The position numbers and the translations under genes were made by a program. The notes below the pieces were generated by a model. The model had not been told where the DNA came from. It worked only from the letters and a program-made list of their open reading frames with translations, and searched no databases. Shown one piece after another: positions 47,057-57,500 of a stretch of DNA of 64,000 nt (position 1 is its first letter; the number at the start of each line of letters is the position of its first letter). The stretch comes from Symsagittifera roscoffensis. Taxonomy: Eukaryota > Xenacoelomorpha > Acoela > Convolutidae. The stretch spans positions 41,393-105,392 of the forward strand of contig NW_026971278.1 of NCBI RefSeq assembly GCF_963678635.1, in the 5' to 3' direction.

Positions 47057-50000
47057 CTAAAACTTCAGTAGCTCCGCTACCTCATGGTTTCTGTGGGCTC
47101 CTCCAGCTTCCGAGTCCAAGAAGGGATTGTAGGCTATTCCCATCACTCCAGACACATATTGGTATTCCCCCTTCTCACTGAGTCTCGAGTACTGTTCTGA
47201 CGAGGCCAGGTTACGGTGAACATCATGTTCTTCCTCGAACTTCTTATTAGAGAACCTCCGTACCTCGTCCAGCTTTCGATGGTTCTCTAAGGATAGTCTG
47301 GAACCATCTTCTTTCTCTATTCCTGTACTCTGATATACGTTCAAGATGATCGTTGAGACTCTTCTCTCCATGGTTTTACTTCCACTTGCTCTCTGGTGGC
47401 ATGCCAGGATGGTGCTATCAGACATCATTGACATTGTCCATCTCAAGAAACATGTGGCATCTTTTCTTCTAGCCAGGCTCAAGCCTGAATTGTCCCTGGC
47501 CACGTGTTGCATCAGTGCCTGATACACCTCTAGCTTCTTGCTTCCCAACTTCAGCCTGTCATACGAGGTCAATGTCTCCAACTCTATTCCCACCAGACTC
47601 CAGGTGAACATTAATTGTCCCGCAGTTCTAACGAAGGGATTCGCCATTAGTGGCGGTGCTGATGAGGATGTCCTCATCGCCTCTTCAAAATGATCCTTCA
47701 ACAAACTCTGCCAGGACCTCTTCAGATGACTTGCCATCTCTATCTTATTAACCTCGGCTTTTTGCTGGGTGGCCCAATTGCGTCGCTTGCGAGCTATTCC
47801 ACTGTCCAACTTCTTCAAGCAGTCCTCCATTTCCTTCAATGTTTCGAGGGCCACCCACCACGTCCGGGAAGTGTTCCTCGTCTTGTTCCTCTCCAATGGA
47901 TCACTCGTCACTTGCTTGCCCATGTCCTGATGTGCCTTCGAGATCCATTCTTTGCCGATCTCCACTTCCCCTACCTGTCCGTTCGTTGAACCTCTCTTCA
48001 CGTTTACCTTCTGAGGCTTGAAGTCTTCTTCTGACGTCGAACTGGCGGAAACCTCTATTTCCTTTTCTACTTCAAGTGGTTTCCTGAGCTCCGAGCTGTT
48101 CTTGTATGCCGCCGTCTTGCATCGGGCCAAAACGATGGGCGCCGTCTCTCTCAAGTTTCCTTCCAAAACAGCATCCACTGAAGGACTACCCCATCCTTCC
48201 ACTTCTCTCTTCCTCTTGCGAGTCTTCACATCTCTGCTCGAGAGTGTTGTGGCTATCATCATTGATTCGACCTCTCCATCCACTCCTTCCAACTCTTGCC
48301 TCCCCCCTGCTCGAGCCTTAAGGATATTAGTACTTTTAATCATATTACTAGTCCCAACCTTATCCCTTTTTATATCATCAACCATTTTATCCACAGTTTT
48401 TTGTTTCAGAGTAGAGCTGTCCTCACATTTCTCTTTTCTAGTCTTCGATCGTGCGTTCCTCAGCTCCACTAGCTTGTTCAGCAGCTCTTTTCTTGCTTTC
48501 TCATCCAGGCCCGTTCCTATCAGGAGCGGTTCCCCGAATCTCACTACTGCGTCCCACAGTTCCTTCTTGAACTTGTCCAGCGTCGTCTCGCTGCCCACTT
48601 CTCGATTGAATTCCCCCAGGAATTCCTGCCAAGCGTCATCCTCGAGAGATCCCAAGAATATGTCCCTGTTCCCTTCGAACGTGTTCTTCTCCCTTTCCTC
48701 CGAGCTCAAGAGTAACATCCCCATATTGAAGGTCTCACCTGCCAATGGCAACTCTAGGTTCTTCCGCGGGGACGGGTTCAGAGGTGGTGTGGCAGTATCT
48801 GCCCAATTCTCTTCGCTCAAGTCTTTCAACAGCTCTTGAGTGGTGAGTTCCTCCCCTGATGGCCCTGGTTCAGGTGTATTCCCCACCTCCATGTCTTCTC
48901 CAGCTTCACTGAGAGTTTCATCCATACTCTCTTCCTCTGATTCATTTCTTCTTCTCTCGAGAATTCTTTTGAATCGATCCTCAACGGGTCCACTCCTCTT
49001 GTCTCCAGGCGTGTCTACAGACAGTGGTGACGGTGTCGTAGGATCCAGCTTTTTATATTCCGTCAGGGCTACATGCAGTTGACCTGCTGCATCTAGATCT
49101 GTTCCCTCCTGTGTCACTTCTACTTGTTCCAAGCCATAGGGTGCCTTGTATTTTCTCGTGGCAAATTTCATTTCGTCCACCAATGCGACGTGTCCCTCCA
49201 TCACGATCATCCTGCCATCATCCCATATGGGTAGCATATTCTCAAGTCCTTCCTTCTCAAGAGTCCTCAAGACTTTCCGCACCTCATATCCAGGGGGCTG
49301 CGAACCTCTACTCTTTTTCGCTTGCGTCGTCCACGAATTTACCTTCATCTCGCTGGTGTGGAAGTAGACTGCCGCCGTGTAGCCGATGAACAGGGGATCC
49401 CAGCCATCCGTGAAATGCCTCTGCGTTTCTTCCGTCATCATCTTCGCCATTATGGAGGGAACCACCAAGGGACTATTCATTCCCAAGGTCATCCTCCTGA
49501 CTGTCGGGAACTCAGGCATGGTGGCTGGTAGGATTTCTTTCTCCATTATGGCCTCCAGCTCCCTCTTGACTAGTGCAAAGCACTCCTTCCAGGCGGGGAT
49601 TCTCAAGACTTCTCGTCCGTTGGCCGTCAATGGGTTTAGGTTCCAAAACTTTGGATACATTTCAATGGGGCCCTCTCGCTTGCCTCCCATTCTACATTGC
49701 ATTTGTCCCCTGAAGTTGCACACCATCATCTCGGCATCTTTCACTTTTCCGAAGAGCACCGTGTTGCTCATACGCGCCCTGAGCACCTCCTGCTGACACC
49801 AATTCAGCGCTGTACCATCCAGTACGCTGATGAGACTCAAGTGCGTCACCGAGTGACGATACGTTATCACCAGGGGATCTGGAAACGCGTACGTCACTGC
49901 TGGACCATAGATGCAGGTCACCACCTCCTCTAGACCCCGGATTATCCCCATTGGGTCCGACCTCATTGCCAGGCACAGGTCCGTCAACAGAGGCATCCCT

Positions 50001-50548
50001 CTGTTCGCCTTCTCCCATTCTTCTCTCGAGGTTGGGTTCTCATCTTCACCCGTCATGTATCGATTCTGCATCATGAGGTATTGCACCAGCAGTGTCTTCA
50101 ACCCTGCGGCACACTTGTAGGAGCTGGTTTCAATGCTCGTGTGGACTCTCCCCATAGACAGAGGTTCTCCATATTCCATTAACCGATGAAACGATACCAA
50201 TTCCCCATGGGTCAAGAGTACTAGTGCCAGATACCCATCAACTCGAAGTGTCTCCACTCCTCGACTAAACATGTATGCTGGGCCCATGTTGAACAAGTAT
50301 CTGGGGTAAACCAAATACAGGGCCAAGAGCAGGCTGATGGACATGTTCAGTATCTCCTGTACGAAGGCTCCGAAGATAGTCGCCGTGGTGCCGAACACTC
50401 CTGCCAAGAATTCTCTCTCCCAGCAAGGACTCAAGAACTTGAGAATCTCGTAATCTCTCCTAGTCTTCAATTCGCCGTTGGCGTGCTCTCTCCAAAATCC
50501 TCCAATCGTCACTTCATTGGCGGCCGAGACAAATCTAACCACCGTCAT
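47057..50548 (-). CDS. Giant element ORF4, 1163-residue protein of unknown function
   Basis: Intact from ATG 50548 (MTVVRFVSAAN) to TAG. The first about 480 residues look globular, with a hydrophobic stretch near 66-86 (ILNMSISLLLALYLVYP) that could be a buried helix or membrane span, and a methionine-rich middle. Residues about 500-880 are acidic, proline- and lysine-rich and probably disordered, with a KTRKRKREVE basic patch that may be a nuclear signal. A second folded part follows to the end. I see no known catalytic motif. It lies 42 bases after ORF3 and 12 before ORF5. Confidence 0.75.
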   Translation of the reverse strand: MTVVRFVSAANEVTIGGFWREHANGELKTRRDYEILKFLSPCWEREFLAGVFGTTATIFGAFVQEILNMSISLLLALYLVYPRYLFNMGPAYMFSRGVETLRVDGYLALVLLTHGELVSFHRLMEYGEPLSMGRVHTSIETSSYKCAAGLKTLLVQYLMMQNRYMTGEDENPTSREEWEKANRGMPLLTDLCLAMRSDPMGIIRGLEEVVTCIYGPAVTYAFPDPLVITYRHSVTHLSLISVLDGTALNWCQQEVLRARMSNTVLFGKVKDAEMMVCNFRGQMQCRMGGKREGPIEMYPKFWNLNPLTANGREVLRIPAWKECFALVKRELEAIMEKEILPATMPEFPTVRRMTLGMNSPLVVPSIMAKMMTEETQRHFTDGWDPLFIGYTAAVYFHTSEMKVNSWTTQAKKSRGSQPPGYEVRKVLRTLEKEGLENMLPIWDDGRMIVMEGHVALVDEMKFATRKYKAPYGLEQVEVTQEGTDLDAAGQLHVALTEYKKLDPTTPSPLSVDTPGDKRSGPVEDRFKRILERRRNESEEESMDETLSEAGEDMEVGNTPEPGPSGEELTTQELLKDLSEENWADTATPPLNPSPRKNLELPLAGETFNMGMLLLSSEEREKNTFEGNRDIFLGSLEDDAWQEFLGEFNREVGSETTLDKFKKELWDAVVRFGEPLLIGTGLDEKARKELLNKLVELRNARSKTRKEKCEDSSTLKQKTVDKMVDDIKRDKVGTSNMIKSTNILKARAGGRQELEGVDGEVESMMIATTLSSRDVKTRKRKREVEGWGSPSVDAVLEGNLRETAPIVLARCKTAAYKNSSELRKPLEVEKEIEVSASSTSEEDFKPQKVNVKRGSTNGQVGEVEIGKEWISKAHQDMGKQVTSDPLERNKTRNTSRTWWVALETLKEMEDCLKKLDSGIARKRRNWATQQKAEVNKIEMASHLKRSWQSLLKDHFEEAMRTSSSAPPLMANPFVRTAGQLMFTWSLVGIELETLTSYDRLKLGSKKLEVYQALMQHVARDNSGLSLARRKDATCFLRWTMSMMSDSTILACHQRASGSKTMERRVSTIILNVYQSTGIEKEDGSRLSLENHRKLDEVRRFSNKKFEEEHDVHRNLASSEQYSRLSEKGEYQYVSGVMGIAYNPFLDSEAGGAHRNHEVAELLKF

Positions 50549-50590
50549 GTCTCTCGTTTCAGCTAGCTCCAGTTGCTTCTCTAGAAAACT

Positions 50591-53500
50591 CTAGATTTGT
50601 TTCACGAGGAGTGGTGCTTCCTCCCTCGTCTTATTCGTGACGTTCTCCAGCCTTGGTGTCAGGAATGGCCACCAGCCATTCTCTTGAGTCAAGCGATATT
50701 TCATCGATTCTAACTGTTTCTCCGTCTCGACCACATTTCTTCTCTCGTTACTGGGACCTCTAGTCCTGCTGGTGGAATTTGCGACTTTCACATCCATACT
50801 CCGGAACCACAGGCTGGCCGTCAACTGGTTTATCGCCGGGTGGTCGTCCCCGATGACTGGGCTGAACTTGAGTTGTCTAGCAAAGTTCGATATCTCTAGC
50901 AAGAGTACCTCATCCAATACAATCAGGACGTCGGCCAGTCCGTAAAAGCCCCTCAGTGCATGAGATATGTCAGCCCATGCCGCCGGCAATTCTGATTTGT
51001 AAAGCCTCAAGTTCAATGGCTCCAGCTCTCGATTGGGGGCTGCCATCAGAATCTGCCATTCACTCCCTTCTGCTATCAGGATCAAGACCGCGTACACGAA
51101 TTGTAGGGCGGGTGGCATATTTGCGTATCCTGGGGATGTGGTAAACACCACCTTCGTCTTGGACCCAAATCTCGAGGCTACGTTCTCTTGTACCTCATTC
51201 ATCGCCGCAAATAACGCCTGAATAGCCTCCCATATCTTCCTTGATGTCGGAATCTCCTTGCCCTTCAGTTGCTCAAGAAGTCCCATCGCGTGCAGGTGAT
51301 CATTCATTCCTGCAAACATTAGCAGCTCAGGTTCACAGGGCATCTCCGACTTTATTGCCACCACTAGAGTCAACATCTGGTTCAATTCGGCTCCTGGCAA
51401 GGAGTATACCAGAGTCTCCGGCCAGAACAACTTGGGAGACGTTCCTTCGAAGTCCGATCCCGCCACAATGACTACTCTTGCAGCAGCTGGATCTGCTCTA
51501 TCATAAACTGCCAGAGTTTTGGCCAGTTGGGTGCCACCACAGGGCTTCCCGTACCTGGGATCTTCTGCCAACTTCGGACCTTCGTAAGCGGCATCAGGCA
51601 ATTCCATTCCCCCCGGATTGAGTAGCTTGTCTACCACCTTCAACTGCGCCGGTGTTGCCAACCTGATCCTAGCGATGCCAGTTCGGTGCTTGGGAGGTTC
51701 TGTTATAAGTCCAGGACCCCCCAACAGTTTGAGAGGCCTGTAGTTAATGGGTCCCATGATCGTTTTTGTGGGAATTCCAGTCAGGTCTGTGGTCTCCATT
51801 AACTTCGCTCTCGAGAAGTGCGCTTCGTGAGCTTTCAACCAGTCTATGCAATGATGTCTATTCAAATCCTCGTGCGACACTCGTTCGATCCCCAGGGTTT
51901 CCGCCAACTCTCGTCTGCATTCCAAACTCTCTAGATCCAGTTCCTTCACCTTCTCAGGATATCTCAAGCGGGCAGTCTCCATAGACTTCTTTTCTCTCCT
52001 GCCATCTGCCACCACCACAGAGGACATCGCCGAGCCCGGAGGTGTTGATGACTCTACCTCCTCCGACTCCATTGGCGTGGCACTCTGCAATCGGGTCTGA
52101 TTGCTCCTTGAACTGTCTCTAGTATCAACTCTCGCTCCCAAGCGACCAGCCAAGGCCCTCGAGGCAAGGAATGGTGGGTTGGGAGGTGGTCCTAAAGTGA
52201 ATTGGGCTGTCTCCAGCAGGTCCGCCTCTAGCGTGTTAATGTGTTCCTGGAAGACGTCGTTCAGCCACTCCGCTCCCCTTGGCCTATCGAAATGGATTCC
52301 ATCTTTTGAGGTGTCTTCAGGGAATCCCTTTTTCTCCATACGTTCTGCTATGTCCAACAGCCTGAGAGGAAGCACACTCTTCCGGTGTATGTCTCGGATC
52401 ATCTTGTTCAGGCTCCGCACCTTCTGGTTCATCTCTAGGGCGTGCTGATCAAACATCATGTTGTAGGGGACCGTGCATACCGTCAGCAGGATGGGGTCCA
52501 TCTGGATCCTCAGTTCCTCAAGAAGGCAGCTCATCTTGTCGCACAGCCTCGCTACTTTCCTCGCTTCTCCCCTTGACACGTCGTTGGTCCCAACCATCAG
52601 GGTCACTGTGTAAACTTTGGTCATCCCTAGCATGTCCAGGGTTGCCAACATCTGTGGCGTGGCAGCTCCAGCGAAACTCAAGACTCCTGTCTGCCAATGG
52701 GACCGTATCTGGGTCAACACCCGCACCAGGCTATCCCCTATAATTAGGTGAACTGCACCCTCTGGCACACGAGGTGGCGCTAGATACTCCACCCAGGCTG
52801 CGTCATGGAAGCAGTCCCTCCTGGCTCCCTGTTCCGCACTCCAGTCCAGCCGATTGTGCCTGTGGTAGTTCCCTTCTGTATTCTTCTTATAGCTTGCGAT
52901 CACGATATTCCTGACCGGCTGTTCCCTCCAAGTAGGGGGAAGCTCTGGCCTCGTCGATCTTTCACGACTCTGCTGCTGCAATTTCTCGCCTAGCTCCTTC
53001 AGGCGCGATGAGGCGCCACTCACCTGACTGCCACTCGAGGTCGAGGTTGGGGTATATCCTGGTAACACCACGTCCATCAGAGGACGAACAGGTTGTGTCT
53101 CTAGGTTGCGCAAGGAAGGCGTCACGTCATTCGGTATCCAGACCTCTAACCCTTCGCTCATATGTTCTCTGGCCTCGCGGTCAAGGTTGAACCGTCCTCT
53201 AGCCCTGGGAGCTTCATCCACCTCCATGCGCGACTCTGGCCTCGAGCTGGTCACCACTCGTTCGTTTGACCTGGCTCCCTTCTGTGCGTCAAGCTCGCGT
53301 TGTCGCTGTTCTATCCTTTCCAACTCCGACTTCAGTTGATCACGATTTGCGACGTTCTCCCGCACCCTCAGCTCCTGCTGATGTTCAGCCCTTAGCATCT
53401 CAAGTAATTTCGACGTCTGATCTCGCTCGTCGACTGCCTGGTCTCTCTCCAGCTGAAGCTTCTCCCTGTCCAGCTTCGCCTGATCCCGATCGAGGTTCGC

Positions 53501-53980
53501 TTTATTCCTTTCCTTCAGCGCCTTCTCGAGCTCTTTCTTTAGAACCCCCAGATCCGGATATGCCTCTGTCGTCTGTTGCGCTCGCGACATCGACGGCACC
53601 TTACTCGAGCTCTGGCCTGTGGATCTTGCTGTTGGTCTCGTCGGTAGCGGAAATTCTCCTGCGCCGTGTTCGGTGTTGTTACTCAGGCCAGGATTTCTTG
53701 CCAAGTCAAAGCCCCTTACTCCTCCATCCGCATTCCAAGATAACCATCTGGTCTGTTCTCGATTTGATATGCCCTCGGTGGTGTAGCCGACCATCAAGAC
53801 AGCCTCCGTCGCAGACTCCCTGCACTCACCCTGGTCCTCCAACTGGAGGATCGCATTCAGCATCACCGCCATTCTCTCGTCTATCTGGGTGTAGTCCAGG
53901 TCCCTCAAGCGTCTGTACAGCTCGTCAAGAGTGGGCTTCTTCAGAGCCGCGGGCACGGAGTTCCAGAATCGGTCTGCCAT
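50591..53980 (-). CDS. Giant element ORF3, coiled coil plus two SGNH/GDSL hydrolase-like domains
   Basis: 1129 residues from ATG 53980 (MADRFWNSVP); the frame is open 15 codons further, but without an ATG. Residues about 147-230 form a strong coiled coil of ERD/KLDRE repeats. An SGNH domain spans about 405-580: block I IIGDSLV with Ser417, block III VGTNDV with Asp467-containing GTND, block V DGIH with Asp560 and His563, a complete catalytic set for an esterase-type hydrolase. A second related region near 835-1010 has AGSDFEG and FAGMND but no DxxH, so it is likely inactive. SGNH esterase domains are known in ORF1 of CR1-type LINEs; finding a tandem pair downstream of gypsy integrase is unusual. 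Substrate unknown. Confidence 0.82.
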   Translation of the reverse strand: MADRFWNSVPAALKKPTLDELYRRLRDLDYTQIDERMAVMLNAILQLEDQGECRESATEAVLMVGYTTEGISNREQTRWLSWNADGGVRGFDLARNPGLSNNTEHGAGEFPLPTRPTARSTGQSSSKVPSMSRAQQTTEAYPDLGVLKKELEKALKERNKANLDRDQAKLDREKLQLERDQAVDERDQTSKLLEMLRAEHQQELRVRENVANRDQLKSELERIEQRQRELDAQKGARSNERVVTSSRPESRMEVDEAPRARGRFNLDREAREHMSEGLEVWIPNDVTPSLRNLETQPVRPLMDVVLPGYTPTSTSSGSQVSGASSRLKELGEKLQQQSRERSTRPELPPTWREQPVRNIVIASYKKNTEGNYHRHNRLDWSAEQGARRDCFHDAAWVEYLAPPRVPEGAVHLIIGDSLVRVLTQIRSHWQTGVLSFAGAATPQMLATLDMLGMTKVYTVTLMVGTNDVSRGEARKVARLCDKMSCLLEELRIQMDPILLTVCTVPYNMMFDQHALEMNQKVRSLNKMIRDIHRKSVLPLRLLDIAERMEKKGFPEDTSKDGIHFDRPRGAEWLNDVFQEHINTLEADLLETAQFTLGPPPNPPFLASRALAGRLGARVDTRDSSRSNQTRLQSATPMESEEVESSTPPGSAMSSVVVADGRREKKSMETARLRYPEKVKELDLESLECRRELAETLGIERVSHEDLNRHHCIDWLKAHEAHFSRAKLMETTDLTGIPTKTIMGPINYRPLKLLGGPGLITEPPKHRTGIARIRLATPAQLKVVDKLLNPGGMELPDAAYEGPKLAEDPRYGKPCGGTQLAKTLAVYDRADPAAARVVIVAGSDFEGTSPKLFWPETLVYSLPGAELNQMLTLVVAIKSEMPCEPELLMFAGMNDHLHAMGLLEQLKGKEIPTSRKIWEAIQALFAAMNEVQENVASRFGSKTKVVFTTSPGYANMPPALQFVYAVLILIAEGSEWQILMAAPNRELEPLNLRLYKSELPAAWADISHALRGFYGLADVLIVLDEVLLLEISNFARQLKFSPVIGDDHPAINQLTASLWFRSMDVKVANSTSRTRGPSNERRNVVETEKQLESMKYRLTQENGWWPFLTPRLENVTNKTREEAPLLVKQI

Positions 53981-54020
53981 TTTTGCAACTTCGGGATGTA
54001 TATAGGTAGATGTTAACCAG

Positions 54021-54503
54021 CTCAAGAATTACCTTACCAACTCAAGAATTACCTTACCAACTCAAGTATTACCCAATTCAAGAATTCTCTAGAAATGCTC
54101 TCTTGCAAGTACTTGCTGTAGATTCGGATTATCGCGTGTTCAATCAAGATTCTCTCTTTCTGTTTCTCGCTTGAGTGTAGTTGGATTTTCAACTTTGTTT
54201 TTCAAACTCGATCTGAAAACAGAAAGCTCATTAAAACTTAGCATGTCACGTTCCTAACCTAGAGACCCCCCTTCTACCCATATGGTTAAAATCTTATCAT
54301 TCTCATATCACTTAAAGCAATTCGATTGGATTTTCCCTTAAGAACATGCAGATTCATTTTATGTTTTAGCACCATCAATTCTTTCTTTTAAAATTCAATT
54401 GTCATGCCAATCACATCTTAAGATCCCTTTACCTGCGCCGCACCCCAGTACCTAACTCAAGACTCCTCCCTCACACCCGACCTGATACCTCCATGTACCC
54501 GAC
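54021..54503 (-). other. Spacer between integrase and ORF3 of the giant element
   Basis: Contains two exact copies of a 20-base unit (54021-54040 and 54041-54060, CTCAAGAATT...CCAA) with two partial copies after. On the - strand TTTCTGTTTTCAG ending at 54213 is a strong 3' splice-site match, which would let a spliced RNA deliver ORF3. A purine run GGGTAGAAGGGGGG (- strand, 54266-54279) resembles the 3' polypurine tract. Confidence 0.45.
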
Positions 54504-57500
54504 TCAGGCGATGCTCAAGTAGTACTTCTTGTGAAGATGCACCATTATCTCTGTTTCTGCAAAGACCACATGTAGGATAGCGTACAATTCCCTCGAGCTC
54601 AGTTTGCCCCTGTTTGGGTCGTACACCGGCATCGAGACCTCCACTATTCCTCTTTCAATCATGAAGTCACGTAGTCTTGTCAGTGCCAATATCACGTGTT
54701 CGGGATCAATTGTGTTTCTGTCGTTGACTCTCGTTACTAGGAAGCAGAGGTATTTGCCCGGGACTTGTGCCACTGACGGTGGAAGCGCTGCTATGCCTCC
54801 CAGTCCTGGCCTCTGTCTGAACAGAAACTCTACGTTCTGGTACTCTCTTTTGAAGTCAGCCTCCAATCTTGATTTGAAACTCATGTCCGCCGTGATGCAG
54901 ATCGCGCTGGTCCTGTTTGACAGGATGAAGTCGCTATCCGTTATCATGATGTTCTCTGAGTATTCATTGGGTATTTCGAATTTCGTTTTGAAATTCCTTC
55001 CTATGGTAGGCTCTGGTTCTTCTTCCTCCAGTTCCAATCCGCTTGTTTCCCTCACTTCCTTGAGCTTCTTTATCATCAAATTTTCGGTGTGGGTAAGTCC
55101 TACCCCCACTCCCCGGACAAAAATATTTATCGACGTCCCCGTCGATGTAGTCGGGTCTGAATTGTCCTTGGGGATGTCCAGTGGCCTGTCTGTTGCTGTC
55201 CATCCGAAAAGAGGGTCCTCTGTCTTCATGTAATTTGCTGCTGATACATCGATTTGCTGAATGCTTTGTCCTTCGCGGCTCTCGTCTCTGACATCACGCA
55301 TCCACTCTAGAATCCTCAAGTTCGTGTTCTCCCTCCTTTCTATTTCACTCTGCTCGAGATCCGTCTCCAATTCTGGCGTCGAGTAATCATCCTGCGGATA
55401 ATGTCCACCATCGTCAATGACCTGCCATTCCTCTTCGGCTTCCAGTTCGCCTGCGCTTAGTAGTTCATCGCCCAACTTGTCTGGCTGTATCTTATCGATC
55501 AAGAAGTCATCCCCGTACCTATTGTACCTCATACCTGTTCGTTTACGATTGCCAGTCCTGGTTTCCGGTGGTGTTGGTCGATCCGGCTCCATCCACTTCG
55601 GTACCTCGTTTTGCTCTGGGTCGTTCCAGTCTTCTTCTACAAATGAACCTGCATCCGACTCCACTTCTATCTTTTCGTTGTCGTCCAAACTCAAGTTCTC
55701 ATTACCATCATTTTTCTCTCTAGTGCCTTTCTCATTCACTTCGCACGCTGGTTCCACCACCAGGTACTCAAGACCTTCCATGTCTTTTGGTAGGCACCAG
55801 TCCTCCGGGGACGGGACATGAGGCTTCAGATTTTCGTAATGTGCTGCTCGCCCTGTACTCAAGCGATAGAACCGTCCTTGTTGATGTACTTCCGTAATCA
55901 TGAACGGTCCTCTCCATTTCTTGAGTAGTTTCTTTGTTCCCTTGGGCGGTATGACATTTTGGAAGACCCACACGTATTGGCCCACTTCGTATGGCTTTGC
56001 TCTTAGTATCTTTTCGTCATATTTCTTGCGTTGCCTCATTTGCGCTTGCGCCGTGTTTCTCCGACATAGCTCGTTTAGCTCTTGTTGTCTTTTGATCGCT
56101 TCCTTCACGTATGCTTGAGGTGACGTCCTCTTCCCCTCGTACTCCGGGTAGAAGAATGTTATAGGCATTGCTCTTTCCCTGCCTGTCAACATCATGAAAG
56201 GACTGATACCCGTCGTTGAGTGCTGAGTACTATTATAGGCTCCTACTACCTGTGGCAGGTATTTGTCCCAGTCCGTCATGTATCTCGAGCAGTACACCCT
56301 GAGCATGTTGACCAGTGTCCTGTTCTGTCTCTCTACCAACCCATTGGTCTGTGGATGATAGGTCGTCGAGTGTGCTTGAGCAATGTGTGATCTCTTCATC
56401 AATTCTTTTGTCAAGTCCCCCACAAAAGCCTTGCCGTTGTCCGACTGGAAAGTCATTGGACAACCATACCGCGATATCCAATGCGTTATCAGGTGATCAC
56501 ATGTCTCCTCTGCCGAGGCTGTCTGGCACGGAACCGCTTCCGCCAACTTGGTGAAGTGATCTATTATAACTAGTATTTGGTTATAACCCGACTCCGTCAT
56601 GCAGATTTTCTGATGGTCTATCTGCACCACTTCATTGAATTCCGAACTCTCGACAGACTTGAGGGGAAACTTCATCTTCCTTGGGTCTTTTACTTGAAGG
56701 CATGCTAGGCAGGCATTCACCCATCTCTCGCAAGCTTTTCTCATTCCCGGCCAATCAAACCTGTGAAGTATCCTTTGTTGTACTTTATCTATCCCCTGGT
56801 GGCCCATCTGGTCGTGTGATCTGAAAAGCACCTCCGTTTGGTACAATTGTGGTAGTATGATGAGGTTGTGTTTGTGTAATATTTTTTCCTCATCTCTTCT
56901 CTTGCACGCTACCACCCCTTCAGCTGTGTGATAAAGTAAATCTCTCTTTTCTTTGTAGAACTGGCTCAAGATCTTGTAGCTGTCTTCCTCAAGTTCCCCC
57001 TTCTCCTTGACTCCCGAATGGATCCATTTGGAGAGGTTACTTGTCATTTTGTCATTCTTCTGGGCCCTTATTAGGTCAGACAGCCTGTATCTCGCCTTAA
57101 CGTGCTCCTTTAGCGCCATGATCTGTCCATTCATTTCACCAGGGTTGTGGATGTCATCGCTCAGCTTCACACATATCATCCTTTTCACGATTTTCATGTC
57201 GTCTTCTGGTACCAGATTCGTTCTGACGTTTGAGTTGCACGATAGTTCCCTTAGTGGTTTTCTTGAAACTGCTATTTTCTCGAGCTCTTCACCACCTCGT
57301 ACCTCTTGTATTTCCAGATTGTACGTCCCTGAAGATGGATCCGTCTGTAATTCCCTGTCGTGCTGTCTTATCTTCTCTTCCGCCAGTATCATGCATAGAC
57401 TGTCTTGGTCTTCGCTGCTCTCATCCGAGTCTTCATCCCATTCTTCACGCTCCCCGGACAATTTCCCTTCTCCGGTTTCGTCTTCTTCCATGAATCTGGA

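Noticed and set aside
48018-48839. 273-residue serine-rich + strand ORF and similar ones (53266-54009, 61800-62417)
   Set aside because: Antisense shadows of the giant element's ORFs caused by their codon use; no similarity of their own.
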